64,000 bases of DNA from Pseudovibrio sp. Tun.PSC04-5.I4 (GTDB lineage Bacteria > Pseudomonadota > Alphaproteobacteria > Rhizobiales > Stappiaceae): positions 124,001-188,000 of the forward strand of contig NZ_FNLB01000001.1 in NCBI RefSeq assembly GCF_900104145.1, read 5' to 3'. The number at the start of each line of letters is the position of its first letter. Within the stretch, counting starts at the first letter, position 1. A program made the translations under genes and the position numbers. This document shows positions 7,994-16,472 of the stretch, piece by piece. The notes under the pieces were generated by a model. The model worked only from the letters and a program-made list of their open reading frames with translations, searched no databases and was not told the origin of the DNA.

Positions 7994-9007
7994 TTGATTA
8001 ATCCAGAACCCAAAACAATCTGCATTGCCGGTGCCAGTGGGCTGGCGGGCGCGTACATTGTGAAAGCAGCTCTCAATCGGGGTTTCAGAGTTCACGGCAC
8101 TCTGCGTGATGCCAGTCACAATGAAAAAGCAGGCGTATTACGGAGCTTCGCAAGTGCGTCAGATCGGCTTCGTCTTTTTTCTGCAGATGCGGCTGACAGC
8201 GGGTCTTTTGATGAGCCACTTACTGGTGCTGATGCAGTGTTTATCACCTGTTTTCCAGCCGTAAATCACGGTATTGATGGTACTCCTGCAGCACAACTTG
8301 ACCCTGATCGCGGTTGGAATGAAATCATTCACCCAGCTGAACAGGGCTGCTTAAACATCATGAAAGCTGCCCTCCGGCAGAACGTTAAGACTGTTCTTCT
8401 GTGCTCCAGTACAGCTTCAGCAGAACCGGCAGCTCCCTCTGCCATTAAGCACGAGCTAAGGGATATCTCCGTAGCTGAACAGCAAATTGGGCAGAAGAAA
8501 TACTCCCAAGCCCAAAAAACGGTAATGGAAGCAGCAGCCGAAAAGTTTGCTTCCAAAAATGGGATAAGGCTTTGCACCCTATTGCCAAGTATGATGGTTG
8601 GCGAACCTCTGCTCCCCAGCCATTTGACAGGCCATGTCCTTGGTTTTTTGGCAAACCTGCATCAAGGAAAAACCGGGTGGCACAAAACAGTTCCCGCCGG
8701 CTCAATGTCTCTTACCTCTCCGGAGGATCTAGCCGCAATGTTTCTTGCCGCTTGGTCCAATCAAGAAGCCTCGGGACGTTACTTTGCTGTAAGTGGAAGC
8801 TGGAGCTGGCATGAAATCTATCAAGAGATTTCTGAGTATGTCCCCTTGGAGGCTCTACCAACACCATTAGGACGAGAGCCGGAATCACCCACGCAATTCG
8901 ATTTTACGCGGCGCGATAGCCTTGGCACAACCTTCAAAGACATGCATGAGATGCTTGCCGCGTTTTACCATAAGTATGAGCAGGTTAGATTGTTGCCGCA
9001 ACTCTAG
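7994..9007 (+). CDS. Extended SDR / NAD(P)-dependent epimerase-dehydratase-like protein
   Basis: The 337-residue protein has a Rossmann nucleotide-binding start (ICIAGASGLAGAYIVKAAL, GxxGxxG) and overall resembles dihydroflavonol reductase/NmrA-like extended SDRs. Residues from about 130 carry LLCSSTAS, the usual catalytic Ser/Thr strand. The expected YxxxK active site reads KKYSQAQKTVM, so the lysine is one residue late (Gln occupies the normal place); activity as a classical SDR is therefore uncertain. The frame starts at TTG 7994; no ATG lies near, so the start is tentative. It forms a divergent pair with the flavoprotein gene. Substrate unknown. Confidence 0.7.
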   Translation: MINPEPKTICIAGASGLAGAYIVKAALNRGFRVHGTLRDASHNEKAGVLRSFASASDRLRLFSADAADSGSFDEPLTGADAVFITCFPAVNHGIDGTPAAQLDPDRGWNEIIHPAEQGCLNIMKAALRQNVKTVLLCSSTASAEPAAPSAIKHELRDISVAEQQIGQKKYSQAQKTVMEAAAEKFASKNGIRLCTLLPSMMVGEPLLPSHLTGHVLGFLANLHQGKTGWHKTVPAGSMSLTSPEDLAAMFLAAWSNQEASGRYFAVSGSWSWHEIYQEISEYVPLEALPTPLGREPESPTQFDFTRRDSLGTTFKDMHEMLAAFYHKYEQVRLLPQL

Positions 9008-9271
9008 TGCAAATCCTAAGACACAATTGTTTCGGATCATCCTTCAGTTGAGGTAAGTGAATTTTAAGGCATTGCCAAATTGCTTGAAGAACGTTTATCG
9101 CGAGGTCAAACGAAGAGACTGCACAGGCGGGAGAAGACAGCCACAAACCTTTGCAGCTGTCCCGATGATTTGAATCTCTGCATGGGGTGGGTTGATCCTA
9201 GCGTAAAGAGGCAGGCACTGATTAGGAGTGCTTTATAAGACCTAGGAATTTATCGCGCTAACGATCATCTT
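9008..9271. other. Intergenic region with an IS6-type trace
   Basis: About 9066-9120 (GCATTGCCAAATTGCTTGAAG, then AACGTTTATCGCGAGGT) resembles the sequence at about 17605-17640 inside an IS6-type remnant, so a short IS6 trace lies here. I see no gene in the rest. Confidence 0.4.
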
Positions 9272-9439
9272 ATGGAGGTTGCCAATGGTTCCACCGTTCT
9301 CACAATCCCTTATGAGAACGGCAAAGCTTCTCTGCAGGCAATCTATAAAAACTCAGGTATAGAATGCTATCTTAGGCGGGGAGAGCCGATTCAACACAGT
9401 AAATGCGTGGAGTTTACTGTGTTTAGCGATCTGCCATGA
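9272..9439 (+). CDS. Small ORF of unknown function (55 aa), possibly a gene remnant
   Basis: ATG at 9272 opens a 55-codon frame (MEVANGSTVLTIPYENGK... to CVEFTVFSDLP) ending at 9439. The open frame extends back to about 9250 (GIYRANDH), so this may be the C-terminal stump of a longer protein. Its end overlaps the 3' end of the convergent cyuA by 17 bp. Composition looks coding (regular alternation of hydrophobic and polar residues), but no RBS is obvious and I do not recognise a family. Confidence 0.3.
   Translation: MEVANGSTVLTIPYENGKASLQAIYKNSGIECYLRRGEPIQHSKCVEFTVFSDLP
9393..9423 (-). terminator. Hairpin at the end of the cysteine-degradation operon
   Basis: AACACAGTAAA (9393-9403) pairs perfectly with TTTACTGTGTT (9413-9423), an 11-bp stem with a 9-base loop. 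It overlaps the last base of the cyuA stop codon. There is no strong T tract on either side, so it may act as a bidirectional structure or mRNA 3' end protector rather than a textbook intrinsic terminator. Confidence 0.55.
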
Positions 9440-10703
9440 TGGAAAAAATCGTGTCATCTATTGGGGCCATGCCTGTGGTGACAATGTTTCCCAAGTTACG
9501 TATTGTGGTTTCCACTTCATCTGCAACAACGCCCATGTTGATAGAGGTGTTGCTCTTCATTGCGATGTTTGCTGCCTTGTGGGCCGAGGTGGCCGCACTT
9601 GCCACCTTTAATGCACACGACGCTTTTGCTCCATCGCATAGCATACCGGAAAGGTCGGCGAGGACCAAATTGATTGCGTAACAAGACTGTTCGAAACTAC
9701 CACCCATCAAGTACACTAGGGCACTGGCTCCCGCTGCACAGGTGGCCGAGTTTCCGCAGTATGCGGAAAGGAGTGGGTAATGGGATTTGATGTAACCAGC
9801 GCCGATGTGGCTTATGCAGAGTGCGCGCGCTAATTGCTCTTCAGTTGCTTGCAGATGTTCTGCCAAGGCAACAACCGGCATGGTGGCTGCAATGCCCTGA
9901 TTTCCGCTGCCGTAATTGCTCATGGCTGGCAAGGAACTGCCGCCCATTCGAGCGTCAGAGGCAGCAGCGGAACGCATCGGGATTTTGGTGCATAAGGGAA
10001 GTGCAGTGATTTCTGAAACACTATGCTCCAGCATGGATTTACCAACTTGCAAGCCGTAATCTGTTCGCAGGCCTTCTTCTGAGAGAGCTTTGTTCAGGTC
10101 ACGGGCTTCCAGAATGAAGCTCAGTTGGTCGAATTCGCAGGTGGTGCAAAACTCATAGATGCTGGCGATCGAAAATTCGCTTGGGTCAATTTTCTCGCCA
10201 GAGGTTGTAACGCTGTCGTCGCTAGGTTTCTCCCAAGTCTCGACGCCATCAAGCTTTTTAGAGGTGACTTGGGTGTACCCGCCTTCAAGCAGAACCTCTG
10301 CCACTTGTGTTTCACTGCGCAGTGTTGCGTGACAATAAATCGGCCCGCAGTCCTCTTTGGTTTTAATCGTCACGCGGCCCTGTTTGATGAAATCATGAGC
10401 GGCATCAACTTCGCCTTTTCGAATGCCTTGGAGGCATTGCAGTTTGAGCTTTTCCTTGCCGAAAAGCGCACCACAGGCTGCAGCAATGGGCATTCCAACA
10501 GCATTCGTGCCAGGGACGAAAACATCAAGTGCATTCTTGAAGAGGTTCTTGGAAGCAATAATCTCCACTTTGGTGGGTTTGTCGTTCAACATAGCCGCTG
10601 CTTCGGCAGCAGCATAGGCAGCGCAGATGGGGTCGGTGCAGCCAAGAGCTGGTTTGGCGATAGCCCTCAGGAACCGAAGGTATTTTGAGGTGTCTTGGGT
10701 CAT
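9423..10703 (-). CDS. cyuA: L-cysteine desulfidase (CyuA/YhaM, serine dehydratase alpha-like family)
   Basis: The 426-residue protein starts at the ATG at 10703, with GAGG upstream. It matches the CyuA/YhaM family throughout: AKPALGCTDPICAAYAAAEA at the N-terminus, PGTNAVGMPIAAACGA, the CGNSATCAAGASALVYLMGG region, and SGMLCDGAKASCALKVASA near the C-terminus. The conserved cysteines are those proposed to hold a 4Fe-4S cluster. The enzyme breaks L-cysteine into pyruvate, sulfide and ammonia in the cytosol. It is the last gene of a thiol amino acid operon (gamma-lyase, transporter, desulfhydrase, RidA). Length is full and the gene appears intact, unlike its two upstream neighbours. Confidence 0.93.
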   Translation of the reverse strand: MTQDTSKYLRFLRAIAKPALGCTDPICAAYAAAEAAAMLNDKPTKVEIIASKNLFKNALDVFVPGTNAVGMPIAAACGALFGKEKLKLQCLQGIRKGEVDAAHDFIKQGRVTIKTKEDCGPIYCHATLRSETQVAEVLLEGGYTQVTSKKLDGVETWEKPSDDSVTTSGEKIDPSEFSIASIYEFCTTCEFDQLSFILEARDLNKALSEEGLRTDYGLQVGKSMLEHSVSEITALPLCTKIPMRSAAASDARMGGSSLPAMSNYGSGNQGIAATMPVVALAEHLQATEEQLARALCISHIGAGYIKSHYPLLSAYCGNSATCAAGASALVYLMGGSFEQSCYAINLVLADLSGMLCDGAKASCALKVASAATSAHKAANIAMKSNTSINMGVVADEVETTIRNLGNIVTTGMAPIDDTIFSIMADR

Positions 10704-10718
10704 CAATTTTGCCTCGGC

Positions 10719-10844
10719 CTATGCGGTGGTTTCTGGGTCAAGAGCGAATTGGCCGCTGGTAAACACAAGGTCTTTGAAGCTGACGGCCTGAGAATATGGG
10801 CCAATAGCTGCTGGCGCCTGATCAGTGTGTACGATAGTTTTCAT
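10719..10844 (-). pseudogene. RidA-family enamine/imine deaminase, N-terminal third only
   Basis: ATG at 10844 begins MKTIVHTDQAPAAIGPYSQA, an unmistakable RidA/YjgF/UK114 start, and continues to TSGQFALDPETTA before TAG at 10719-10721. Only 41 of about 128 residues remain; the conserved arginine and the C-terminal signature of the active site are absent. RidA hydrolyses the reactive 2-aminoacrylate released by cysteine and serine lyases, so a RidA gene between a desulfhydrase and CyuA makes biological sense. Twelve bases after the stop the cyuA gene begins, so an internal deletion removed the rest of ridA. A chromosomal RidA elsewhere would have to cover the role. Confidence 0.85.
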
Positions 10845-10891
10845 AGTGTTCTCCACATTTCTTGTTTTTTGGCAAAGTTCGTCCACGCCGC

Positions 10892-11674
10892 CTATAGTGC
10901 GGATAGGCGGTGTGGATTTTCAGGTGTTCCGATTTCTTCGCTGCAGCGTTCTAGAAGTTCCATGACCAGACCCGCCTGCTCATCGCCATCGCGGGAGACG
11001 CAATAGCCGTAGACCGGAGTATTAACGCCTGCAATTTCAAGACCGGCAACCAGACCGGCCTGAGTGCCGCAACTGCCCGTGGCGATCACAATTGCGTCAA
11101 ATGAAATGCCAGCCTGTTGGCTTTGCTCCAGAATTTCCTGGGCGCACCGGATGTAACCCAGTGAGCCGATCGGGTTGGAGCCGCCTATGGGCACTATGTA
11201 AACGTTGTCTGCGCCGAGCTCCTGAGCGCGTTCTTCCATGCGCACGTCTACCTGCTTTTCGTCTTCGCAGATCCTGATTTTCGCACCGAAGAGCTCATCC
11301 AGCAGCACATTACCGTTGTCCTTGTAATTGCGCTCCGGGGTGCCTGCTACAGGGGTCAGAAACAGTTCGCAGTCCAGATTGCATTTTGCCGCCATCGCTG
11401 CGGTTTGACGCGCATGATTGGACTGAATACCGCCGGTGGTGAAAATCGTTGTGTAGCCGCGTTTCATTGCATCAGCAATCAGGTATTCCAGCTTGCGGGT
11501 TTTGTTGCCGCCTAGCCCCAGACCGGTGCAATCATCGCGCTTGATGTAAACGTTAGGGCCGCTGGATGCCGGAAATGTTCCGCTCAGCTTCTCGATAGGT
11601 GTTGGAAAGTGACCCACCGTAGCGCGCTCGAACTTTTGAAGAAATGCTTCGATCTTTTCCGGGAACATGGTCAT
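10892..11674 (-). pseudogene. dcyD: D-cysteine desulfhydrase / ACC deaminase family, C-terminally truncated
   Basis: The protein (260 residues) has the PLP fold type II architecture: FPTPIEKLSG, the PLP lysine in GLGLGGNKTRKLEYL, FTTGGIQSNHARQTAA and the phosphate-binding ATGSCGTQAGLVAG. Family members run to about 330 residues; this one stops with NPHRLSAL, losing the last approximately 70 residues that complete the active site. Only 47 bases separate the stop from the ridA fragment, so the missing part is deleted rather than frameshifted. A 7-bp inverted repeat (CCGCCTA/TAGGCGG) lies at the stop codon. The intact enzyme would degrade D-cysteine to pyruvate, sulfide and ammonia. Confidence 0.8.
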
Positions 11675-11707
11675 TTCCTTGTATCAATTTGTTCAAAATC
11701 AGAATGG

Positions 11708-11733
11708 AAAGGGAGGAGAGGTCTCCTCCCTTT
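11708..11733 (-). terminator. Strong hairpin between transporter and desulfhydrase genes
   Basis: AAAGGGAGGAGA (11708-11719) pairs with TCTCCTCCCTTT (11722-11733), an almost continuous palindrome six bases after the stop codon of the transporter gene. It could reduce read-through from the two proximal genes into the distal, decayed part of the operon. The following sequence is not T-rich, so attenuation or mRNA stabilisation is as likely as full termination. Confidence 0.5.
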
Positions 11734-11739
11734 TGTGCG

Positions 11740-13173
11740 TTAACCGATGGACATGAAGCCCGCGATTGAGAACATAATTGTTACAATAATGCCTGTTGCA
11801 ATCGCATATGGGAACTGGGTCCGAATATGATCGATGTGATCGTTCTTAGTCGCCATGGAAGCCACAATACCGGTGTCACTGATTGGTGAGGTCATGTCAC
11901 CAAAGATCGCACCGGAAAGAGCAGCACCGATCATCAGTTGTGGGTCCATGCCAAGGGCAACACCAATTTGTACACCAATCGGGATCATGATTGCGAAGGT
12001 ACCCCAGGAGGTGCCCGTTGCTAGTGACATGATGCAAGCAATGATGAAGACGAACGCTGCAGAGAACCCGGAAGGCAACGAACCTGCAATTGCATCAGAG
12101 ATGTATGCGCCGGTGTTCAGGTCACCAGAGATGTTGCCCATCAGGAATGCAAGGGTCATGATCGCGCCAAGCGGGATCATGGTTGCATAGCCCGCAAAGA
12201 GTTCGTTGAAGAACTGCTGAACTGTCAGCAAACCGCGGCCAACGAACCAGACAAAGGCAACGGCAGTGCCGAGCATGACGCCCCAGAATACAGAGGTTGA
12301 ACCAGACCCATTTGCGATATTGCCTTCGCCGGTGATGTAAAGACCAATCGGCACCATTAGGATTGTACAGGCAAGAGGCAGAACAAAGTTCCATACACTA
12401 CCAGCTGATGGATGATCGATAACCTCTACTTCTTCTTCTGTTGCAATCGGGGATGCACCATCACGCAGTTCTATGCCAGCCTGCACCCGATCTTCTGCTT
12501 TCTTCATTGGACCCCAGTGACGGTCAAAGAGGACGGAGAGTAGAATAGCTGCAATGGTGACCCATGCCATGAAGTTGTAAACAATGGAGCCAGCCAGAAT
12601 GGAGAACGGATCTCCGGTCAGGTAACCGAGGGTGATCTGGGTACCGATAACGCCCATAAGCGCCGCACCCCAACCATTGATCATGACGCTTGAGCAAACA
12701 GAAACGCATGTTCCCTGAATGACATAGGCCATCTGTTCACGAGACACTTTAAAGCGTTTCGCCAGTTCATTGGTTGCTGTTCCCGAGGACATCTCGGAGA
12801 TGGAGGTTTCAATGAAGATGATTGCGGTGATGAACATGGCCAGCAGCTGAACTGCCTTACGGTTCCGGATTAAGTTTGCTTTAATGGTCAGCCAACGCAC
12901 CAGCCCCTGTGTGCCACCTGTCACCTGAATGAGGCGCAGAATACCGCCAACCATGAAGCAGAACAGAATGGTTCTTGTGCTACCTGCAGATCCGAAAACC
13001 CCAATCACGCCGTCCAAAGTGCCCTTAATGCCCAGCAGCGGATTGAAGCCTGCAATAACGGTGGTTCCCACAACCGCACCAGCCAGCAGGGACAGGATCA
13101 CCTGTCGTGTAAAAATCGCCAGACCAATAGTGACCAATGGTGTAATGACCGTCCAAATGCCATAGTCTTCCAT
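11740..13173 (-). CDS. NhaC-family Na+/H+ antiporter-type transporter (probable thiol amino acid carrier)
   Basis: The 477-residue polytopic membrane protein belongs to the NhaC family. Hydrophobic segments cover the whole length, with signatures such as ILFCFMVGGILRLIQVTGG, FIETSISEMSSGTATNELAK, SLATGTSWGTFAIMIPIGVQ and GAIFGDMTSPISDTGIVAS. NhaC-like proteins exchange Na+ for H+ or organic substrates across the inner membrane. Its place between a Cys/Met gamma-lyase family gene and two cysteine-degrading genes suggests it imports a sulfur amino acid, but this is inferred from context. RBS AGGA precedes the start; 11 bp separate it from the gamma-lyase stop. No defect seen. Confidence 0.85.
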   Translation of the reverse strand: MEDYGIWTVITPLVTIGLAIFTRQVILSLLAGAVVGTTVIAGFNPLLGIKGTLDGVIGVFGSAGSTRTILFCFMVGGILRLIQVTGGTQGLVRWLTIKANLIRNRKAVQLLAMFITAIIFIETSISEMSSGTATNELAKRFKVSREQMAYVIQGTCVSVCSSVMINGWGAALMGVIGTQITLGYLTGDPFSILAGSIVYNFMAWVTIAAILLSVLFDRHWGPMKKAEDRVQAGIELRDGASPIATEEEVEVIDHPSAGSVWNFVLPLACTILMVPIGLYITGEGNIANGSGSTSVFWGVMLGTAVAFVWFVGRGLLTVQQFFNELFAGYATMIPLGAIMTLAFLMGNISGDLNTGAYISDAIAGSLPSGFSAAFVFIIACIMSLATGTSWGTFAIMIPIGVQIGVALGMDPQLMIGAALSGAIFGDMTSPISDTGIVASMATKNDHIDHIRTQFPYAIATGIIVTIMFSIAGFMSIG

Positions 13174-13184
13174 TTTATTATTCC

Positions 13185-14333
13185 TTAATTCAGAGCATTT
13201 TTGAGATCTTCTATAAGATCTTCAACGGCTTCAATCCCAACAGACAGGCGCAAAGTGGTATCGTGGATACCGACGCTTTCCCGTTCTTCTTTCGGCATGG
13301 ATGAGTGAGACATGGTAGCGGAGTGGTTCAACATACTTTCTACGCCGCCAAGCGACTCTGCGAGTACGAAATACTTGCACTTACTCACGAAAGCTTTCAC
13401 GGTATCCAAATCACCCTTCAGGCGAAGCGAGACCACCGGCCCGCCACTGCGCATTTGCTTCTTGCACAGCTCGTGTTGCGGGTGGGACTTTAGGCCCGGA
13501 TAGTAGACCTCAAGCACCTTGGGGTGGGTTTCCAAATATTCCGCAATAATCTGTGCATTTTCACAGTGTCTTTGCATTCGCACATCCAGTGTCTTCATGC
13601 CCCGCAGTGCCAGATACGCATCGAATGGAGATGCGATTGCCCCAACTGTGGTTTTGATGAAGTTGATGCACTTTGCCAACTCTGGATCACCGGTAATCAG
13701 CGCTCCGCCGATCACGTCGGAATGTCCACCGATATACTTGCTTGTGGAGAGCATGACCATGTCCGCTCCCAACTCAATTGGTCGCTGGTTCCATGCAGAC
13801 GCAAAGGTGTTGTCCACGCATGTACGGATGCCATACTTTTTCGCTAGCTCACACACCGCTGCAATATCCACCAGCTCCAACAATGGGTTGGTTGGGGTTT
13901 CAATCCAGATCAGCGCTGTGTTTTCTTTAACCGCAGCCTCCACGGCCTCCAGTTTGTTGAGGTTCAGATACTCGACCTCGGTGCCAGATGTTCTTTTGCT
14001 CAATTGCTCGAACAGCCGGAAGGTTCCCCCATACGCGCCAGTCATAACGATGACGTGTGAATTCTGATCCAGCAGCTCCACTGCCAGTGAAGTCGCTGCC
14101 ATGCCTGATGCAGTAGCCGTTGCGAAAACGCCCCCTTCCAGCTCCGCCAATGCCGTTTCATAGGCATATCGTGTCGGATTGCTTACTCGGGAATACCTGT
14201 GTTCGCCGTACTCTCCTATATTCTCCTGTATAAAAGAGCTTGCTGTCGTGATTGGCGGGATAATTGCTCTGTGTCCTTTATCCACTTGATCTCCGCCATG
14301 CACCGCAATCGTTGCAATGCGTTTCTCTCCCAT
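13185..14333 (-). CDS. PLP-dependent trans-sulfuration family enzyme (cystathionine/methionine gamma-lyase-like)
   Basis: The 382-residue enzyme is a complete Cys/Met metabolism PLP protein. Seen: YSRVSNPTRYAYETALAELE, ASGMAATSLAVELL (PLP ring stacking region), IETPTNPLLELVDI, VDNTFASAWNQRP and the Schiff-base lysine in MLSTSKYIGGHSDVIGG. The SLGGVESMLNHSATMSH segment fits gamma-lyases as well as gamma-synthases. As first gene of a cysteine-degrading operon, a lyase (cystathionine, methionine or homocysteine cleavage) is the more likely role than biosynthesis. It is divergent from a MarR regulator with an operator-like repeat in between. Substrate choice is not resolvable by eye. Confidence 0.88.
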   Translation of the reverse strand: MGEKRIATIAVHGGDQVDKGHRAIIPPITTASSFIQENIGEYGEHRYSRVSNPTRYAYETALAELEGGVFATATASGMAATSLAVELLDQNSHVIVMTGAYGGTFRLFEQLSKRTSGTEVEYLNLNKLEAVEAAVKENTALIWIETPTNPLLELVDIAAVCELAKKYGIRTCVDNTFASAWNQRPIELGADMVMLSTSKYIGGHSDVIGGALITGDPELAKCINFIKTTVGAIASPFDAYLALRGMKTLDVRMQRHCENAQIIAEYLETHPKVLEVYYPGLKSHPQHELCKKQMRSGGPVVSLRLKGDLDTVKAFVSKCKYFVLAESLGGVESMLNHSATMSHSSMPKEERESVGIHDTTLRLSVGIEAVEDLIEDLKNALN

Positions 14334-14458
14334 GTTTTTATTCCTTAAACGCGGTTGGCTTTTTCTTCAGCCATAGAGTCGATATGAGATTCTCCCGAGA
14401 ATTTCGCAATTTTTGCGTCGGGTTCTTGAAATACCTCAGGTGATATTGCATATTGGTA

Positions 14459-14513
14459 TAGCAGCTACACCATATGAAAATTGATGCAAATCAAATAGGA
14501 GCTATACAATATG
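14459..14513. promoter_or_regulatory. Direct repeats in the divergent promoter region, candidate MarR operators
   Basis: TAGCAGCTACACCATATG (14459-14476) and TAGGAGCTATACAATATG (14496-14513) match at 14 of 18 positions and are spaced 37 bp start to start. Each contains an AGCTA core. They lie between the divergent gamma-lyase operon and the MarR gene, so they are good candidates for binding sites of that regulator. Confidence 0.5.
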
Positions 14514-14592
14514 TGGATTTCGAAGAATCCTATATAACCTGTTGAAATATCAATGAATATATAGAATAAGTAACATTACTGACAGGTCGAAT

Positions 14593-15030
14593 ATGCGGAA
14601 CAAAAACTTTATAGAGCTTATGGAAAACATCTACGCAGCGGGCGAAAAAATGAATTCTTATGGTTCAACGCCGCGCAGATATGGCACGGACGATTTGCTT
14701 TACATGACCGAAGTTCACCTGCTCGACCGGATTGGAAAAACGATCGGGTCAAGTGTCACGGAACTGGCTAACGCAACCGGAAAAACAAAAGGTGCAATTG
14801 CCCAGACAGTCGATAAACTGGTAGCAAAAGGTCTTCTGCGAAAAACGCCTGACCCAGCCGATGTGCGTCGAAAATTTTTGCTACTTACAGAGAGCGGCAA
14901 AATCGTCTTCGAAACACACCGCGAAAAAGACCACAAAGCTTTTGGTCGCTATAGAGAGCGCTTGCCGGAATACAGCGAGGACGACTTCGCAAAATGCGCA
15001 GATATCATTGGCAATATCTTCAAGCTTTAG
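14593..15030 (+). CDS. MarR-family transcriptional regulator of the adjacent thiol-degradation operon
   Basis: The 145-residue protein has the MarR winged helix: TEVHLLDRIGKTIGSSVTEL, ANATGKTKGAIAQTVDKLV (recognition helix) and KGLLRKTPDPADVRRKFLLL (the wing with DxRR). The C-terminal helix would mediate dimerisation. It is transcribed away from the gamma-lyase operon across a 259-bp intergenic region with paired direct repeats. The likely ligand would be a sulfur amino acid or reactive sulfur species; this is inference from neighbours. Intact, normal length. Confidence 0.88.
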   Translation: MRNKNFIELMENIYAAGEKMNSYGSTPRRYGTDDLLYMTEVHLLDRIGKTIGSSVTELANATGKTKGAIAQTVDKLVAKGLLRKTPDPADVRRKFLLLTESGKIVFETHREKDHKAFGRYRERLPEYSEDDFAKCADIIGNIFKL

Positions 15031-15382
15031 TTAAGTGGACTTCAACCAACCGCATATCCTGCAGTTCATACTTTCAACGTTCAACAAAATGCTGGGCTTG
15101 GCTATCCAATTAAACATCCTTGAGAATATCCAGTTAGATTATTCATGCGGTAGAAAATGCGTTTTGCTCTCGATCCTGCTGGGGGATTGCCAAGGGTAAG
15201 AATGAGCTCAACAAACCTGCAGTGGGAACAGCTCACTAATGGCTTGAGCCTGAGAGGAGCAGTTAATAAAAACTATCGAAGCAAGATTTCCAGGTTATCG
15301 CCAGCCTTGCAGAATAGCTGTGTCCAGAGATAAGCCTGTCCTAGCCATCGGAAAGCTTTGCGACACAACCCGTTCGAAAGGA
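15031..15382. other. Intergenic region with IS debris
   Basis: No gene is convincing. GCGACACAACCC near 15360-15371 matches the terminus of the IS6-type fragment at 53746, so at least part of this stretch derives from an old IS6 element. The rest shows nothing I recognise. Confidence 0.4.
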
Positions 15383-15441
15383 GTTTATGACGCATGAATA
15401 TTCGGGTTTGGGCAAGTTGCAATCTAAATTCGAGTTATGCA
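15383..15441. repeat. IS5-type terminus, left boundary of the LysR/oxidoreductase cassette
   Basis: The segment with CGGGTTTGGGCAAGTTGCAA and TCGAGTTATGCAACACGGCC closely matches, in inverted orientation, 17411-17478. It also resembles the right ends of the IS5 copies at about 42.5 and 43.6 kb (GCAACAGCGCC or GCAACAAGGCC). No transposase accompanies it. Confidence 0.6.
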
Positions 15442-15449
15442 ACACGGCC

Positions 15450-16346
15450 CTATCTGAACAGCCGGGCCGACAAAAGGAAGTCGATTAAGCAGCGTGTCCT
15501 TTTGGGAACTTGCTTTTTGGATGGATACATCAAGGTGACGGACAGTTGTTCGCCCGACACCTCTGGCAGAATTGGAACAAGCAAACCGTTAGTGACTTCT
15601 TTACGGACCGAACTCCGGAGTAAGAGGCCTATTCCAAGACCATTCAGCAACATCCTATGAATTGTCATCGGAGAGTTGCAAGTATCATAGCTTTGCGGGA
15701 CTAAGGTCGTTGCCTTTCCATCGAAGTATAGCTTTTGTGAACCATTTGGGCTTGCCTGATAAAGTGATACCCATCGATGCCGCTCTAGTTCTAAGATCGT
15801 GTTGGGTGTTCCAGTTCGATCTAGATATTGAGGGCTGGCAAATATTCCCAGGCTCTCCTCGTGTAAGAGCCTAGAGATCATAGAGCTATCTTTGGGAATG
15901 CCAGTACGAATAGCCAGATCGATTTCTTCTGAAATTAAATCCGAAGTTTGATCTGTGACTTTCATGTCCAAATAAACATTCGGATATGCTTCCTGAAAGC
16001 GATCCAAGATTGGCAAAATGTGTGAATGCGCGATGTTATGGGCTAAAGATAGACAGACCCTGCCCATAGGCTCGTCTTTTGAGATTAAGTCGTTCACACT
16101 CTCCAATACAGTTGGAAGTACCTTGACCTCTGCATAGATGCGCTTTCCTTCACCCGTAAGGGAAATTTGGCGGGTGGTTCTATGAAACAGGCTTACGCCG
16201 ATCTCGGCTTCAAGCTGTGCCACCTGTTCGCTCACCCGGGAGCGGCTGGTATTCAGCTTCCTCGCTGCCGCTGCGAAGCTGCTGCACTCGACAACTTTGG
16301 CGAAAATTGCAAGATGCCGTAGTTTTGAAATATCAACTGTACTCAA
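15450..16346 (-). CDS. LysR-family transcriptional regulator
   Basis: The 298-residue protein starts with a typical LysR HTH (LAIFAKVVECSSFAAAARKL, NTSRSRVSEQVAQLEAEIGV, FHRTTRQISLTGEGK) followed by a substrate-binding domain (GRVCLSLAHNIAHSHILPIL, ISEEIDLAIRTGIPKDSSMI). It belongs to the subgroup related to DNA-binding regulators of quinone/aldehyde reductases. It is divergent from a zinc-type oxidoreductase at 16473 and probably controls it. The stop codon lies only nine bases from an IS5-type terminus. Confidence 0.9.
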   Translation of the reverse strand: MSTVDISKLRHLAIFAKVVECSSFAAAARKLNTSRSRVSEQVAQLEAEIGVSLFHRTTRQISLTGEGKRIYAEVKVLPTVLESVNDLISKDEPMGRVCLSLAHNIAHSHILPILDRFQEAYPNVYLDMKVTDQTSDLISEEIDLAIRTGIPKDSSMISRLLHEESLGIFASPQYLDRTGTPNTILELERHRWVSLYQASPNGSQKLYFDGKATTLVPQSYDTCNSPMTIHRMLLNGLGIGLLLRSSVRKEVTNGLLVPILPEVSGEQLSVTLMYPSKKQVPKRTRCLIDFLLSARLFR

Positions 16347-16472
16347 ATCCAGAACTCTTCATTCGAAAAATGACCTCTACAGACGAATAGCGCCTTGCAC
16401 TAACTTCGACACTAACAGGACAAACCACTGTCTTCAATGATGTTGACCTACACAAAAGTCTGGAGAATTTAG

